Source of the DNA: Cavenderia fasciculata
Lineage: Eukaryota > Evosea > Eumycetozoa > Acytosteliales > Cavenderiaceae
NCBI RefSeq assembly: GCF_000203815.1
Contig: NW_004457708.1
Coordinates: 186,001 to 250,000 of the forward strand
DNA length: 64,000 nucleotides
Reading direction: 5' to 3'
Shown: one piece after another, positions 12,146 to 21,787 of the stretch
How positions within the stretch are numbered: the first letter of the stretch is position 1
How the letters are laid out: each line of letters begins with the position of its first letter
Program-made: the position numbers and the translations under genes
Notes under the pieces: generated by a model
What the model was told of the DNA's origin: nothing
What the model saw: the letters and a program-made list of their open reading frames with translations, nothing else
The model's database searches: none

Positions 12146-15100
12146 CCGATGAAAAAAAGGATAATAGAAATAAAAGACAACAACAACCAAAACAACAACA
12201 ACAAAAAGATCCAAAGAATAATAATAGAAACAATAATAATAACTCTAATAACTCTACTACTACCAAGACGACATTGGTTGAACCAAAGATAAATAATACA
12301 TTACAAAGAAAAGCAAATGAAAGTAAATTAAAATTTAAATTTGAAGAAAATAAGAATGAAGATTATACACCATTGGCAATTCAGATTATAGGTAAAATTT
12401 CAAAAGGAGCATATGAATGTATGGTTTGTTATGATACTATTAAACATAGTGCAATGGTTTGGAATTGTCCATCATGTTTTACCATGTTTCATATTGGTTG
12501 TGTCAAGGCTTGGTTGACCAAATCGACATCGACCGATGGCAAGTGGAAGTGTCCTGGATGTAGACACGTGTCGACTGAACGTCCACATAGTGTCTGTTTT
12601 TGTGGCAAGGTTGATGATCCCTCGTACAACCCCTTTTTACTGCCACACAGTTGCGGTGATGTGTGTGGAAAGTTGCGTGCCAAGTCCAAGTGTCCTCATA
12701 AATGCGCGTTGCTTTGTCATCCAGGTCCATGTCTTCCATGCTCTGCACTGGGTGAGGAAAAGGATTGTCATTGTGGTCGTAGCAAGTATCGTCTGTTGTG
12801 TGGTGAGCCAGATCCATTGGGACGTAGTTGTGGAGCCACTTGCGAGCTTCCACTTGCCTGTGGTAACCATACCTGTGCCAGTAACTGCCACAAGGGCGCC
12901 TGTGCTCCCTGTCAAGTGACTGAACAACAAAAATGCTATTGTGGCAAACAACAAGATGTCGCAAGACCATGTGGTAGTGGAGAATTGGATGACGAAACAA
13001 CACATGGATCATTCACTTGTAATGATGTGTGCGACCGGTTATTACTTTGTGGAAACCATAAATGTACCAAAAAGTGTCATTCAGGTCCATGTGATGAATG
13101 TGACTTGTTACCGCAACGTATTACCACCTGTGCTTGTACACAAACAACTTTGACCGAATTGAATGTTGTTCGTCTAGATTGTAGTGTACCATTGGCAATA
13201 TGCTCCAAGACTTGTTCCAAAACACTTGTCTGTGGAGTACATCAATGTCCAGATAAATGTCATACAGGTCCTTGTGCACCATGCAAGGTACGTGTAAAGA
13301 CCACATGTAGATGTGGTGGATCGAAAGAGAATCGTCAGTGTGGAGTGATTCAGGCAAATTTGGCAGCACCCGATATCCAAGCACCATTCCTCTGCGGTAC
13401 CAAGTGTCGTGCCATGAAATCGTGTAGCAAACACGAGTGTGGACGCAAGTGTTGTCCATCGACTGCCAACTCTGATGCACTAGGCCTACACATTTGTACC
13501 ATTGTCTGTGGACGTGCTCTCAAATGCGGTGTACACCGTTGCGAGCAACTCTGTCACATTGGCAAATGCTACCCATGCATGTCCAACTCTTATGAAGAAA
13601 TGTCATGTCGTTGTGGCAAGACTGTTGTCCTACCACCCATCCCATGTGGGTCACGTGGCCCTATCTGCAACCACCCATGTCGTGAACGTCGTGAATGTGG
13701 ACATGAACGTGAAGAAATGGCTCAACACCCATGTCACTTTGGACCTTGCCCTCCATGCCCGGTACTCGTCGAAAAGATGTGTAGTGGTGGCCATGAAATG
13801 CGTAAAAACATCAAATGTCACACGACCGATGTCTCTTGCGGCAAACCATGTGGCAAAACACTCCCCTGTCTCTCTCACAAGTGTCCACGTACCTGTCATC
13901 TTGGTCCATGTCTCCCCAACAAGGTAGTCACTGAAGATGACGTACTCAATGGTATTTCCTGTGGTTACCCATGTGAACAACCTCTCTCTACCTGTTCTCA
14001 TGGTTGTCAAATCCCATGTCACCCCGGTGAATCTTGTCCACAACAAGTATGCAAACAAAAAACTAAAATCTATTGTCCATGTGCCAGAAGATGTGTTGAA
14101 ACTGTTTGTATTCCAAAAGGTTCAGATGCTCATTCTCGTGAATTGGAATGTGATGAAATTTGTGAAAAAGAAAAAAGAGATAAATTATTTTTATCTTTAA
14201 AAACTGATGCAGAGTATGTAAAATAGAAAAAAAAAATAATAATAGAAAAAGAAATATTTATTTATTAATTTTTTTTTTTTTTTCCATTTTTTAGACCAAT
14301 TCCAGATGAAGATATAACATCATCAAAAATTAAAATTGATAATTTAAATTTAATGTTTAAATCTTCACCAAGATCAATTAAAAGAATTGAAAATTTATTT
14401 AATGATTTTATAAATTCAAATAATTTGTAAGAACAAAAAAAAAAAAAAAGAACAAATTAATTATCTCTATCTATTTATTAATCTTTTTATTTTTTTTTAT
14501 TTTAAGAAAACTTTCAATAATTTATAATGATATAACAAATTATAACTTTTTAATTCAAATGACAAGATTTTATAATTTAAAGGTACGTGATAGAAGACAT
14601 CAAAATTTAATGGAATTGTACAAGAGTAGAGCAAGTATGATACCTGTACCATTATTGTCAGAACAAAACAGTTTTGCTTTACTTTCTAGTGTATCCAAGA
14701 ATACACAAAGTTATGCTAGTGCATCGGTCAATAGTTCAATTGTAGAGGAACAATTACAAGAATCTCGTTCACTCTACTTTTACAATCTCAATCCAATGAT
14801 TAAATCTGATCACATTAATCAATTGCTTCAAGAATTTAATGGTCGTTATCAATTACTTTGGATTGATGATTTTAATTGTCTTGCCGTATTTGATGATCTT
14901 TCTCATTTCACTTTGGCAAGCAATATCAAAACTACTCTCTTTTCATTCCAAATTTACAAAGATGATCCTTCTAAAATTGAAGTTACTACTAGTACCAATA
15001 TTTCTACTCCTCCTCCAACAAGTTCAATTCAATTTAAATCTCCTTCTTATATTTCAGATTTCTTTTTAAATAATCGTTTTTCTTATTTGGATCCAAATAT

Positions 15101-15365
15101 CAATAACGGTAATCAAAATCAAAAGAAAAAGGAAATAATACAACCAAAATCAATTGAAATTCAACAACAAGAACAACAAAAAGAAGAAGATGAAAAAGTT
15201 GCAAGACAAATTACTTTATCAATTGAACATATTTTATCACCTTTGAATGAAAATCAAAATATCAATAATAATCAAAATCAAAATAATCAAAATAATCAAA
15301 ATAATAATGATAATCATAATATAAATAATAATGGTGATTCTAAAACTGAAGATTGGGATAATTAA
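11347..15365 (+). CDS. NFX1/FAP1/shuttle-craft-type zinc-finger protein
   Basis: Exons 11347-14213, 14295-14426 and 14507-15365 give 1285 residues. The first 350 residues are low complexity: Thr, Ser, Gln and a pure run of 26 Asn. At about residue 356 comes a RING/PHD-like C4HC3 finger (YECMVCYDTI...CPSCFTMFHIGCVKAWL...WKCPGC). After it, about 500 residues are a chain of NF-X1 fingers with repeated CG-x-H-x-C-x3-C-H-x-GPC units. The C-terminal part (RSIKRIENLFNDFI...MTRFYNLKVRDRRHQNLMELYKS) corresponds to the R3H-containing end of human NFX1, fly shuttle craft and yeast FAP1. Those are nuclear or RNA-associated regulators; the RING-like finger suggests E3 ubiquitin ligase activity. The donor at 14214 rather than 14218 is required to keep the frame. 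The order RING, NF-X1 array, R3H-like region makes the assignment secure. The biochemical role here is inferred. Confidence 0.9.
12064..12141 (+). repeat. (AAT)26 in-frame Asn tract
   Basis: Twenty-six uninterrupted AAT codons inside the NFX1-like gene. The repeat is perfect at DNA level, with no synonymous AAC, which suggests recent slippage expansion. Smaller AAT/CAA arrays occur in many coding regions of this window. Confidence 0.95.
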
Positions 15366-15785
15366 AATAAAAATAAAAATAAATAAATAATAAGAATATT
15401 TTCCAAGTCTCAAAATCAAAGAACTTTTTTTAACGTTTTTTTTTTTTTTTCGAATATTTTTGCGGATTCTCTTTTTTTAGCCCAGCACTCTCTCATTGTA
15501 GTTCTCTCTCACTCATCATCTCTTTTTTTTTTTTTATCTATAAATTACTAATTATTGTAGTCAGAGAACTCATATCTATATATCTCTAAATCAAAAAAGA
15601 TTCTCTCTTATTTTTTTTATAATCTTTTTCTTTTATTTTTTTTTGTACATACACACACAACACACATATACGCATAACGATAACGACATTTGTTCTCTAT
15701 CTTTTTTGTAAATTATTTTTAAAGAGTATAACGTATCTCCTTTTATCTTTTTTTTTTGTATAATAATAATATTATCCTATATATA

Positions 15786-16888
15786 ATGAATAAACAATTT
15801 TCATTCCCTTTAACAGACAAGGAAGCAGTCTTGTTGGAACCATATAAATATATAACAGAGACACCTGGTAAAGGTGTAAGAGCACTTTTAATAGAATCAT
15901 TTAATCATTGGTTAAAGGTTGAAGATAGAGTTGTTAAAGAAGTCTCATCTCTTGTACAAAGTTTACACATGTCAAGTTTATTGTATGAAATAGAGAGAAA
16001 AATGAAAAAGAGAGATTATACAGATTTACTTATTCTATTTTTTCTATTTGTATTTTTAGAATTGATGATATAGAAGATAATTCATTATTGAGAAGAGGAA
16101 CACCAACAGCTCATACACTTTATGGAGTACCACAAACTATAAATTGTGCCAATTTTGTATACTTTTTATCGATTGAACAATGTATGAGACTTGGTAATCA
16201 TCAAGCAACTCAAGTCTATATAGAGGAATTGGTTCGTAGTCATAGAGGTCAAGGTTGGGATATCTATTGGAGAGATAATCAAATTTGTCCAACCGAAGAT
16301 GAATATAAATCAATGGTTAAAGATAGTAAGAACAATAGAAAAAGAGATTAAAAAAGAATTCTTTATTTATTTTTTTTAATTTTTTCATTAGAAACTGGAG
16401 GATTATTTAGAATGGGATTAAGAGTATTACAATGTTTTAGTGAAAATAAAACAGATTATACTCTATTGATTGATAATTTGGCTTTATATTATCAAATTAG
16501 AGATGATTATTTAAATTTGGTTTCTGGTGATGTAAGTAGTAAAAATAGAAAAAACAAAAAGAAATCATCTTTATTAATTTTATTTTAGTATCATAATTTT
16601 AAAACATTTTGTGAAGATATAACAGAAGGAAAATATTCATATCCAGTGATTAGAGCAATGTTGAATGATCCAACCGATACTAGATTAAAAACGATTTTAA
16701 AACAAAGAACGACAAGTGCCGATATCAAACAATGTGCTTTGGATTATCTAAAGAAAACGGGTGCTTTGGAACAAACAAAAGAAGTCATTAATCAATACCG
16801 AGAAAAGATTTTAATGCAAATCGAAGAATTGGGTGGTAACCCATTGTTTTATAAAATTATGGAAAAATTGGAACAAATTAGTATCTAA
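15786..16888 (+). CDS. ggps1: Geranylgeranyl diphosphate synthase
   Basis: Exons 15786-15982, 16060-16325, 16392-16531 and 16589-16888 encode 300 residues, the usual length for eukaryotic GGPP synthase. The first aspartate-rich motif is DDIED at residues 68-72, followed by NSLLRRGTPTAH. The second is DDYLN from residue 192. Both bind the Mg-diphosphate of the allylic substrate. Other family marks are PGKGVRALL near the N-terminus, GQGWDIYW, KTGGLFRMG and DITEGKYSYPVI. The enzyme condenses FPP and IPP to make geranylgeranyl diphosphate for protein prenylation of Rab and Rho proteins and other isoprenoids. The chain-length region before DDIED (SLHMSSLLIDDIED) resembles type III GGPP synthases rather than FPP synthases. 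Exon junctions restore both motifs exactly, which supports the model. Confidence 0.95.
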
Positions 16889-17332
16889 AGAATAGATAAT
16901 AATCATTCCAAATATATTATTTAAGTAGAAAGAAAGAAAGAAAGAAAGGATTTTTTATTTATTTTTATCTTTATTTAAAATTGTATTGTTGGTTGATTGT
17001 GCGTTTATTCAAGAAATCATTTTTTATTAAATTTGTAATCAAAGACTGAATGAATTATTTGGTATATTTTTATTGGCAAATGATTTGGATTGGTTGGTAG
17101 AACAAAATATTCTAGTTCAAAGAGTCAAACTACCCTAGCAAGACGATAAGGAACAATAAAGAGGAGGAAGAAGAAACCAAGTATAAAAGTTTTGATAAAA
17201 GGCTCTAAGTAGATAGATAAAAAGAAAGAAATGTATGTTGATATTTGTTTGTTAATAAACTAAAAAAAAAAAACTATTAATAATAATAATAATAATAATA
17301 TTTAGTTTTCTGTCAAACATCCAATGTGCATT
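16889..17332. other. Spacer downstream of GGPP synthase, nothing recognised
   Basis: AT-rich sequence with an AGAA/AAAG microsatellite near 16926-16950 and an AAT run near 17278-17300. No frame, RNA signature or family motif was seen. Confidence 0.5.
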
Positions 17333-17380
17333 GCGTTCATGGTTAAATGGTATCATATTTCACTGCCAAGGAAGTGTCTA
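17333..17380 (+). pseudogene. tRNA-Gly(GCC)-like pseudogene, 5' half only
   Basis: GCGTTCATGGTTAAATGGTA and the following bases repeat the acceptor strand, D arm and anticodon arm of the intact tRNA-Gly at 17798. The anticodon loop here reads CTGCCAA, i.e. GCC rather than TCC. After GGAAGTGTC the similarity stops, so the T arm (and its B-box promoter) and the 3' acceptor strand are missing. About 28 bp of 5' flank (CTGTCAAACATCCAATGTGC and beyond) are also identical to the flank of the intact gene, so this is a DNA duplication of flank plus 5' half. Confidence 0.85.
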
Positions 17381-17749
17381 ATCTTTCCTCTTTATCTTTT
17401 TACATTATTGTAAAAAAAATAATAATTTCAAACAAATATATAGTACTTGTAAAGTGAATAAAATTATTTTACTTTGGACTTGAGTCATAGGCTGATGACT
17501 AGCTAATAATAATAATTATTATTATAAGTCTTGTTTATTAGAATTGAATCAAGACTGGATAATATTTTTCATAGATTCTTTGGCCCCTTTTCGATTTTTT
17601 CATTTTTTTTTTTTGGACAAATATCTTGGCCCAAACCCGAGGCCTTCCTTGATACCTCTTGACTATGACTCGTTGATAGTCTTGTTCAATGAAATTGTTC
17701 AATGATTGCTGCTAGACTAGTAAATTACCAAAGAATTTTAAAAAAAATT

Positions 17750-17763
17750 CGCTATAAATAGCG
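17750..17763. promoter_or_regulatory. Perfect 14-bp inverted repeat with TATAAATA core upstream of tRNA-Gly
   Basis: CGCTATAAATAGCG is a 6-bp stem around AA, ending 34 bp before the tRNA-Gly 5' end. The core matches a TATA box, and tRNA genes in some eukaryotes use an upstream TATA for Pol III positioning. The role is inferred. Confidence 0.4.
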
Positions 17764-17797
17764 CGATTTTTTTCCTGTCAAACATCCAATGTGCATT

Positions 17798-17868
17798 GCG
17801 TTCATGGTTAAATGGTATAATATTTCCCTTCCAAGGAAGTGTCCCGGGTTCGATTCCCGGTGAACGCA
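17798..17868 (+). tRNA. tRNA-Gly(TCC)
   Basis: A 71-nt sequence folds as a full cloverleaf. The acceptor GCGTTCA pairs with TGAACGC. The D arm is GGTTAAATGGTATAAT. The anticodon arm has loop CTTCCAA with anticodon TCC, and the T arm is CCGGGTTCGATTCCCGG with a consensus B box. The discriminator base is A. There is no intron. It is followed at once by CAGGGTTTTTTT, a Pol III terminator, which is itself part of a tandem repeat. Confidence 0.97.
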
Positions 17869-17978
17869 CAGGGTTTTTTTAGGGTTTCCTGTTGCTCCCG
17901 GTGGACGCACAGGGTTTTTTTAGGGTTTCCTGTTGCTGCCGGTGAACGCACAGGGTTTTTTTAGGGTTTCCTGTTGCT
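17856..17978 (+). repeat. 3 x 41-bp tandem repeat copying the tRNA-Gly 3' end and terminator
   Basis: Units 17856-17896, 17897-17937 and 17938-17978 each read (C/G)CCGGTG(A/G)ACGCACAGGG, then seven T, AGGGTTTCCTGTTGCT. Unit 1 is the real 3' end of the tRNA plus terminator. Units 2 and 3 are near-identical copies, each with one or two substitutions. The period is exactly 41 bp. Confidence 0.95.
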
Positions 17979-18340
17979 CCCAATTTTTTCCTACATTTGC
18001 CATTGTCTTCATTATCTATTGTTTCCAACTTTTATTTATTAATAAATTCCCTCTAATCATGACCCATTGCATATGATTATTTTTACTATTCGAAAAACAG
18101 TCAATGATATCCTTTGCCCTTTTTTTGTTATCAAAGTTTTAAACTCATTATGTTGTTAATTAAAGGAAATGAAATGATATTATTATTATGATTATTTTAT
18201 TCCAAATTTTTCTTGTTTGAATTTTTTTTAAAATTTTTTATGGTCTTTTCTTTCATCACAAACTCAATTGTAATTGTTTTTTTAAAAAAGTATTTACAAC
18301 AACAACAATCATATATTATATTGAATAATATTATCATGAT

Positions 18341-18500
18341 AACCCATAGAATAATAATAGTAATAGAATAAAAGAAAACATTTCTTTCAAAAAATGCGAT
18401 ACAGTAAATGTTAAAGGTTGGTCCAAAGAGAGAGAGGTGTGCTACTCGAGTATTCAGATGATCAGCTGTCTAAGGAGTAAAGGTTGACCTCTGTCAAAAG
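18341..18500 (+). ncRNA. Weak candidate small RNA gene with DUSE-like upstream element
   Basis: AACCCATAG (18341-18349) differs at one base from the Dictyostelium upstream sequence element A(A/T)CCCATAA, which precedes many small RNA genes by about 60 nt. At that distance (18410) begins GTTAAAGGTTGGTCC, whose GGTTGGTC can pair, with G-U wobbles, with GGTTGACC near 18483-18490. No box C/D, H/ACA, snRNA or class I RNA motif was recognised. Near-matches to the element also occur elsewhere by chance. Confidence 0.2.
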
Positions 18501-18515
18501 AATGAAAAGAACAAT

Positions 18516-19048
18516 TGTTGGTCACACTACTCTTATATATTCAAAGACAATATCATCATTTGTTGGAGCAATGGTTATTTATTGAATTTGTTGGTTAGTT
18601 TCAAATCTACTGAAATGATATAGTTTCATTGTACCGGTTACCTTGTTCAATGATGGGTACCATTGCAAATGATGGTGATAATTGGATTCTATAGAGAGAG
18701 AGAGAGAGAGAGACGATGGACAACTAACGATAACAATGGTTGTCTTGCCCTTTATAAATATTATCTCTAGCTGGCAGCTTGTGCAACCGAGCTTTTCACT
18801 CAAGATTTTATTTCAACAGAGATAGAAATATACTTATAGATAGCTACGCATCAGTATTCTATAATCTCTATCATCATCGTCATCACTATCTTTTATTTAA
18901 AAAAAAAAAAAATAATGCAAGATCATCAACATAGTATTGGCATTATTTTACACAACCCCCTATTTATTACTTTATCTTTAAGAAGGAGGAGGAGAATCAT
19001 TCAAAGACATAATCATCAAAGATTATCAAATTTAAATTCATTAATCAA
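18516..19048. other. Spacer, nothing recognised
   Basis: Contains a GA microsatellite (18693-18712) and AT-rich sequence. An open frame at 18579-18803 (minus) spans the microsatellite and has no family features. No gene is called. Confidence 0.5.
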
Positions 19049-19186
19049 AAGATAGCTCAATTAGTAAGAGATTTATTACAATCATGTAAAGATATTAGAA
19101 TGTCGAATCAATATGGTCCAATGACACCAATACAATTACCAATTCATCTACAATTATCATTATTATCTCAACAAACTATTTATTGA
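19049..19186 (+). pseudogene. Short coding-like remnant
   Basis: Forty-five codons without a stop read KIAQLVRDLLQSCKDIRMSN and then YGPMTPIQLPIHLQLSLLSQ before TGA. Composition is protein-like rather than low complexity. There is no ATG, and the upstream frame is broken. I cannot name the parent family. Probably a decayed gene fragment in a gene-poor, repeat-rich zone. Confidence 0.35.
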
Positions 19187-19370
19187 TAAATTAGGATTCT
19201 ATCAAGGTGATGATAGTCATCCATCTAGAATTGATCTTTTTTCCTTTTTATTTTTTTACTTGTTTTTAATAAAACTACCATCTAAACAACTAAAATAAAA
19301 GTATATGTAATTATTAAATTATTTAAATATATAATATTTAAATAGAGTGATGGTTACTCTCAACTTTTTA

Positions 19371-19790
19371 TCATTTAGGTGAGCCAATATGGAGAGATTC
19401 AAACTGTAAAAAGTTCAGGGTGGCAATAAATAGATCATCTCCCTCGATTAATTTCAAAAGCTGATTTAAAAATTGTAGACTATGTGATTTAAGAGATGTA
19501 TATAGTTGCAAAGCTATTTGTACATCTATTGGGGTAAAGAAGGATCCATCTCTTGTAAGTTGAGGATCTGGGACTAGTAATGTAATTAAATAAATCTCTG
19601 GTTGGTTTATATATTTATATATAATTCTTACCATCCAAAAACTCTGAAAACTCTAAAAGTTGACCAAGTTTTAATCCATCAAACCACTCTCAACACCACA
19701 CTTTAATAGAATTGATCTAATCTCTTGATAGAATTTATCATTACCTTTTTTAAACAAAAAAAACTACAATGATTAGAATAGTAAAAACCT
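19371..19790 (-). pseudogene. Decayed spliced gene fragment
   Basis: Read on the minus strand, KKGNDKFYQEIRSILLKCGV runs into a one-base shift and then WFDGLKLGQLLEFSEFLDG. A donor GTAAGA follows, and after a short intron comes EIYLITLLVPDPQLTRDG, SFFTPIDVQIALQLYTSL and a further 35 residues ending in SPK-stop. Splice signals, amphipathic helices and codon use look like genuine coding sequence. No start codon is visible and the frame is broken near 19695, so this reads as a pseudogene. The family is not recognised. Confidence 0.45.
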
Positions 19791-19944
19791 AAAAGACAAA
19801 GGTTTTGAATAAAAGGTTGAATAACATTACTTGCCTTCATTTTTTGTGTTAATTTTTTGTAAAAGAATAAAATTTTCTTTTTTTTTTTTTTGTTACCCTT
19901 TTTTTTTCAAATTCTTTGTAATTCATTCATGAAAAGGAACAAGA

Positions 19945-20157
19945 TTGTTGTTTATTGGAATTCTATATTTAATAACAATTAGTTTTAACAACAACAACAA
20001 CAACAATGTAAAACCATTACTATTATTCAATCATTTTGGAGACATTCTCACTATGATGGTCAAGACAGCAGCTGTACAGAATCAAATCTATATTTTATGC
20101 GCGTTCTATATGGAAATGATTTGTTTGGTCATTACCTTCTTTATAAATGGTGCCTAA
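19945..20157 (+). CDS. Hypothetical small membrane-like ORF, doubtful
   Basis: Seventy residues starting at ATG 19945: a hydrophobic N-terminus, an Asn run, then FGDILTMMVKTAAVQNQIYI and a second hydrophobic segment LCAFYMEMICLVITFFI. It could encode a two-span membrane peptide or be the 3' remnant of a longer gene. No family is recognised and no splice partner was found. Confidence 0.25.
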   Translation: MLFIGILYLITISFNNNNNNNVKPLLLFNHFGDILTMMVKTAAVQNQIYILCAFYMEMICLVITFFINGA

Positions 20158-20911
20158 AATGTATGTAATTGAATAAATTAAACAAACATAAAGGAAATAT
20201 GACTATTAACATATGTTTTATTTCACATTGATCATTTATATAAATACATCATTTACTTTTTTTTTTTGATGATGACTCAAATAGAATACAGGGTGTCATC
20301 ATAGTATCAAAACATAATATGTTGCGGATATTCATCTATTTATTGATGTGAACAAGTTGTTGTTCGGAATGATCATCGTCAACTGTGCACAGAAACAATT
20401 GACACGAGATCTGCCGAGGCAAAGATAAACTCAAAGACCAACAAGTGTGTTCTAGCAGAACAAACAAACAACAACAACTATTAAACTATCACCAACTACA
20501 ATCAACAAAGATCATCAACACAACTTTAAAAATGAACCAATTTATGAAATAGATTATTATTATTATTTCAAACCAACTACAACTATAAAAGATGAATAAT
20601 AATCAAGAAGAAAAAAGACAAAAATGATTGGATATATACAAACAAAACCACAAAAACAAATCATCGTACGAGTTATTGTTGATATTAAATAGAGACGACA
20701 TATAGATTGATCAATCAAATTGTACCATTTTTATTTATCAAATTCACTCCCAATCAATAATTAAAATTAATTAATAATAATGAAAATGACGACATAAAAA
20801 TTGATCAATCAAACTGTACCATTTAATTAAAATTAATAATACCTTTAAATCTAATCAAATTGAATTATCGATATATGTTTAAAAAAAAAAAGAAAAAGAA
20901 AAAAGATTTAT
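20158..20911. other. Spacer with a 37-bp direct repeat pair
   Basis: GACGACATATAGATTGATCA and the following 17 bases (20693-20730) recur as GACGACATAAAAATTGATCA (20788-20825), 95 bp apart, with three or four mismatches. The core TGATCAATCA is partly palindromic. No gene was seen elsewhere in the spacer. Confidence 0.6.
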
Positions 20912-21175
20912 TTATTTATTTATCCAACTATTAATTCTTTTTAGATCCAATTTCAAACATAATTTTATACTCAATCGAAAAGGATCAAGTGATTCAAATA
21001 AAGATTCTTTAATATTTGTAACTTCATCCTCTTTTGAAATTTTCCCTTTTTTGATTTTTTTTTTAAATTCAGGAGGATATACAATCATTTCTGGCAGGGG
21101 AAAAAAATAACAATGAGGATTCATTGTAAATCTATAAAAACTCGATATAAATCTTGCCACTGACGTGGGGAACAA
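20912..21175 (-). CDS. Hypothetical ORF or gene remnant
   Basis: Eighty-seven residues. The C-terminal 55 (PPEFKKKIKKGKISKEDEVT, NIKESLFESLDPFRLSIKLC, LKLDLKRINSWINK) look like real protein. The first 30 residues overlap a directly repeated element and are probably not coding. The natural 5' end may have been replaced by the repeats next to tRNA-Ser. Family unknown. Confidence 0.3.
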   Translation of the reverse strand: MFPTSVARFISSFYRFTMNPHCYFFPLPEMIVYPPEFKKKIKKGKISKEDEVTNIKESLFESLDPFRLSIKLCLKLDLKRINSWINK

Positions 21176-21365
21176 GGAAATGGCAAAAAAAACTTCTGGG
21201 CCAACCCCGATAAAAAAACAATCAACTTTTTGTTTTTATAGGTTTTTATGATGAGGATTCATTGGAAATCGATGAAAATTGGATATAAATGTAGCCCCTG
21301 ATGTGGAGAACATGGAAATGGTAAAAAAAACTTCTTCTGGGCCAACCCAAGGATAAAAACAAAAG
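21110..21365. repeat. Two imperfect direct repeats (about 105 bp) beside tRNA-Ser
   Basis: GAGGATTCATTGTAAATC...TGACGTGGGGAACAAGGAAATGGC...CTTCTGGGCCAACCCC (about 21114-21210) is repeated as GAGGATTCATTGGAAATC...TGATGTGGAGAACATGGAAATGGT...CTTCTGGGCCAACCC (about 21243-21350). The copies are diverged by substitutions and a 3-bp insertion. They lie directly downstream of the tRNA-Ser gene (which is on the minus strand). Confidence 0.8.
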
Positions 21366-21370
21366 ACTTT

Positions 21371-21452
21371 CGACATCTGCAGGGTTCGAACCTGCGCCTC
21401 CGAAGAGAATTGATTTCTAGTCAATCGGCTTAGACCACTCACCCAAGATGCC
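21371..21452 (-). tRNA. tRNA-Ser(AGA)
   Basis: An 82-nt class II tRNA on the minus strand. The acceptor GGCATCT pairs with AGATGTC (one G-U). The D arm is GGGTGAGTGGTCTAAGCC. The anticodon loop is CTAGAAA with anticodon AGA. The variable arm is TCTCTTCGGAGG-like, and the T arm is GCAGGTTCGAACCCTGC with a consensus B box. The discriminator is G, the main serine identity element. There is no intron. Confidence 0.97.
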
Positions 21453-21717
21453 TTGGTTGAAAGTTTTTTGTCCCTCGGCCTTTTATAGGCAAAAATCTTG
21501 ATCCCCAAAGCAACATGCTTGACACTATACAATAAGATACATGATCAACGTCCATACAACATGTATCACAGAACAAATTAACTTTAATTCTTCTCGAGAT
21601 AATCTTTATTTCTTGCTGGTCAATTAAAAAGTATAATTAATAAAACTTTGTAACTTCTGAGTACTACTCTTCCCGATAGGAGAGAACAGGAAAAGAATTA
21701 CTTAAAAAAAAAATTGA

Positions 21718-21733
21718 CCCCCCCCCCCCCCCC
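21718..21733. repeat. C16 homopolymer
   Basis: Sixteen consecutive C in a genome where homopolymers are almost always A or T. On the minus strand this is G16, which can form a G-quadruplex. It follows directly on an A-rich run. Confidence 0.95.
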
Positions 21734-21787
21734 TAATTTTAAGGAAAAAAATACATTGATTTTCATCTTTATTTGATTGATCTCTTT

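Noticed and set aside
11894-12292. Long open frames in all phases across the AAT/CAA repeats (poly-Ile, poly-Tyr, poly-Leu)
   Set aside because: Triplet repeats are open in every frame; only the frame continuous with the zinc fingers has conserved domains.
12503-14200. Multiple overlapping frames of 85-170 codons on both strands inside the NFX1-like gene
   Set aside because: They are shadows of the conserved Cys/His-rich frame and have no start context, splice logic or family features of their own.
16926-16950. Regular AAAG units considered as a CRISPR-like or spacer array
   Set aside because: Simple microsatellite with no spacers; the host is eukaryotic.
18579-18803. 74-codon minus-strand frame in the tRNA-rich spacer
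   Set aside because: Spans a (GA)n microsatellite, has no domain and no splice partner.
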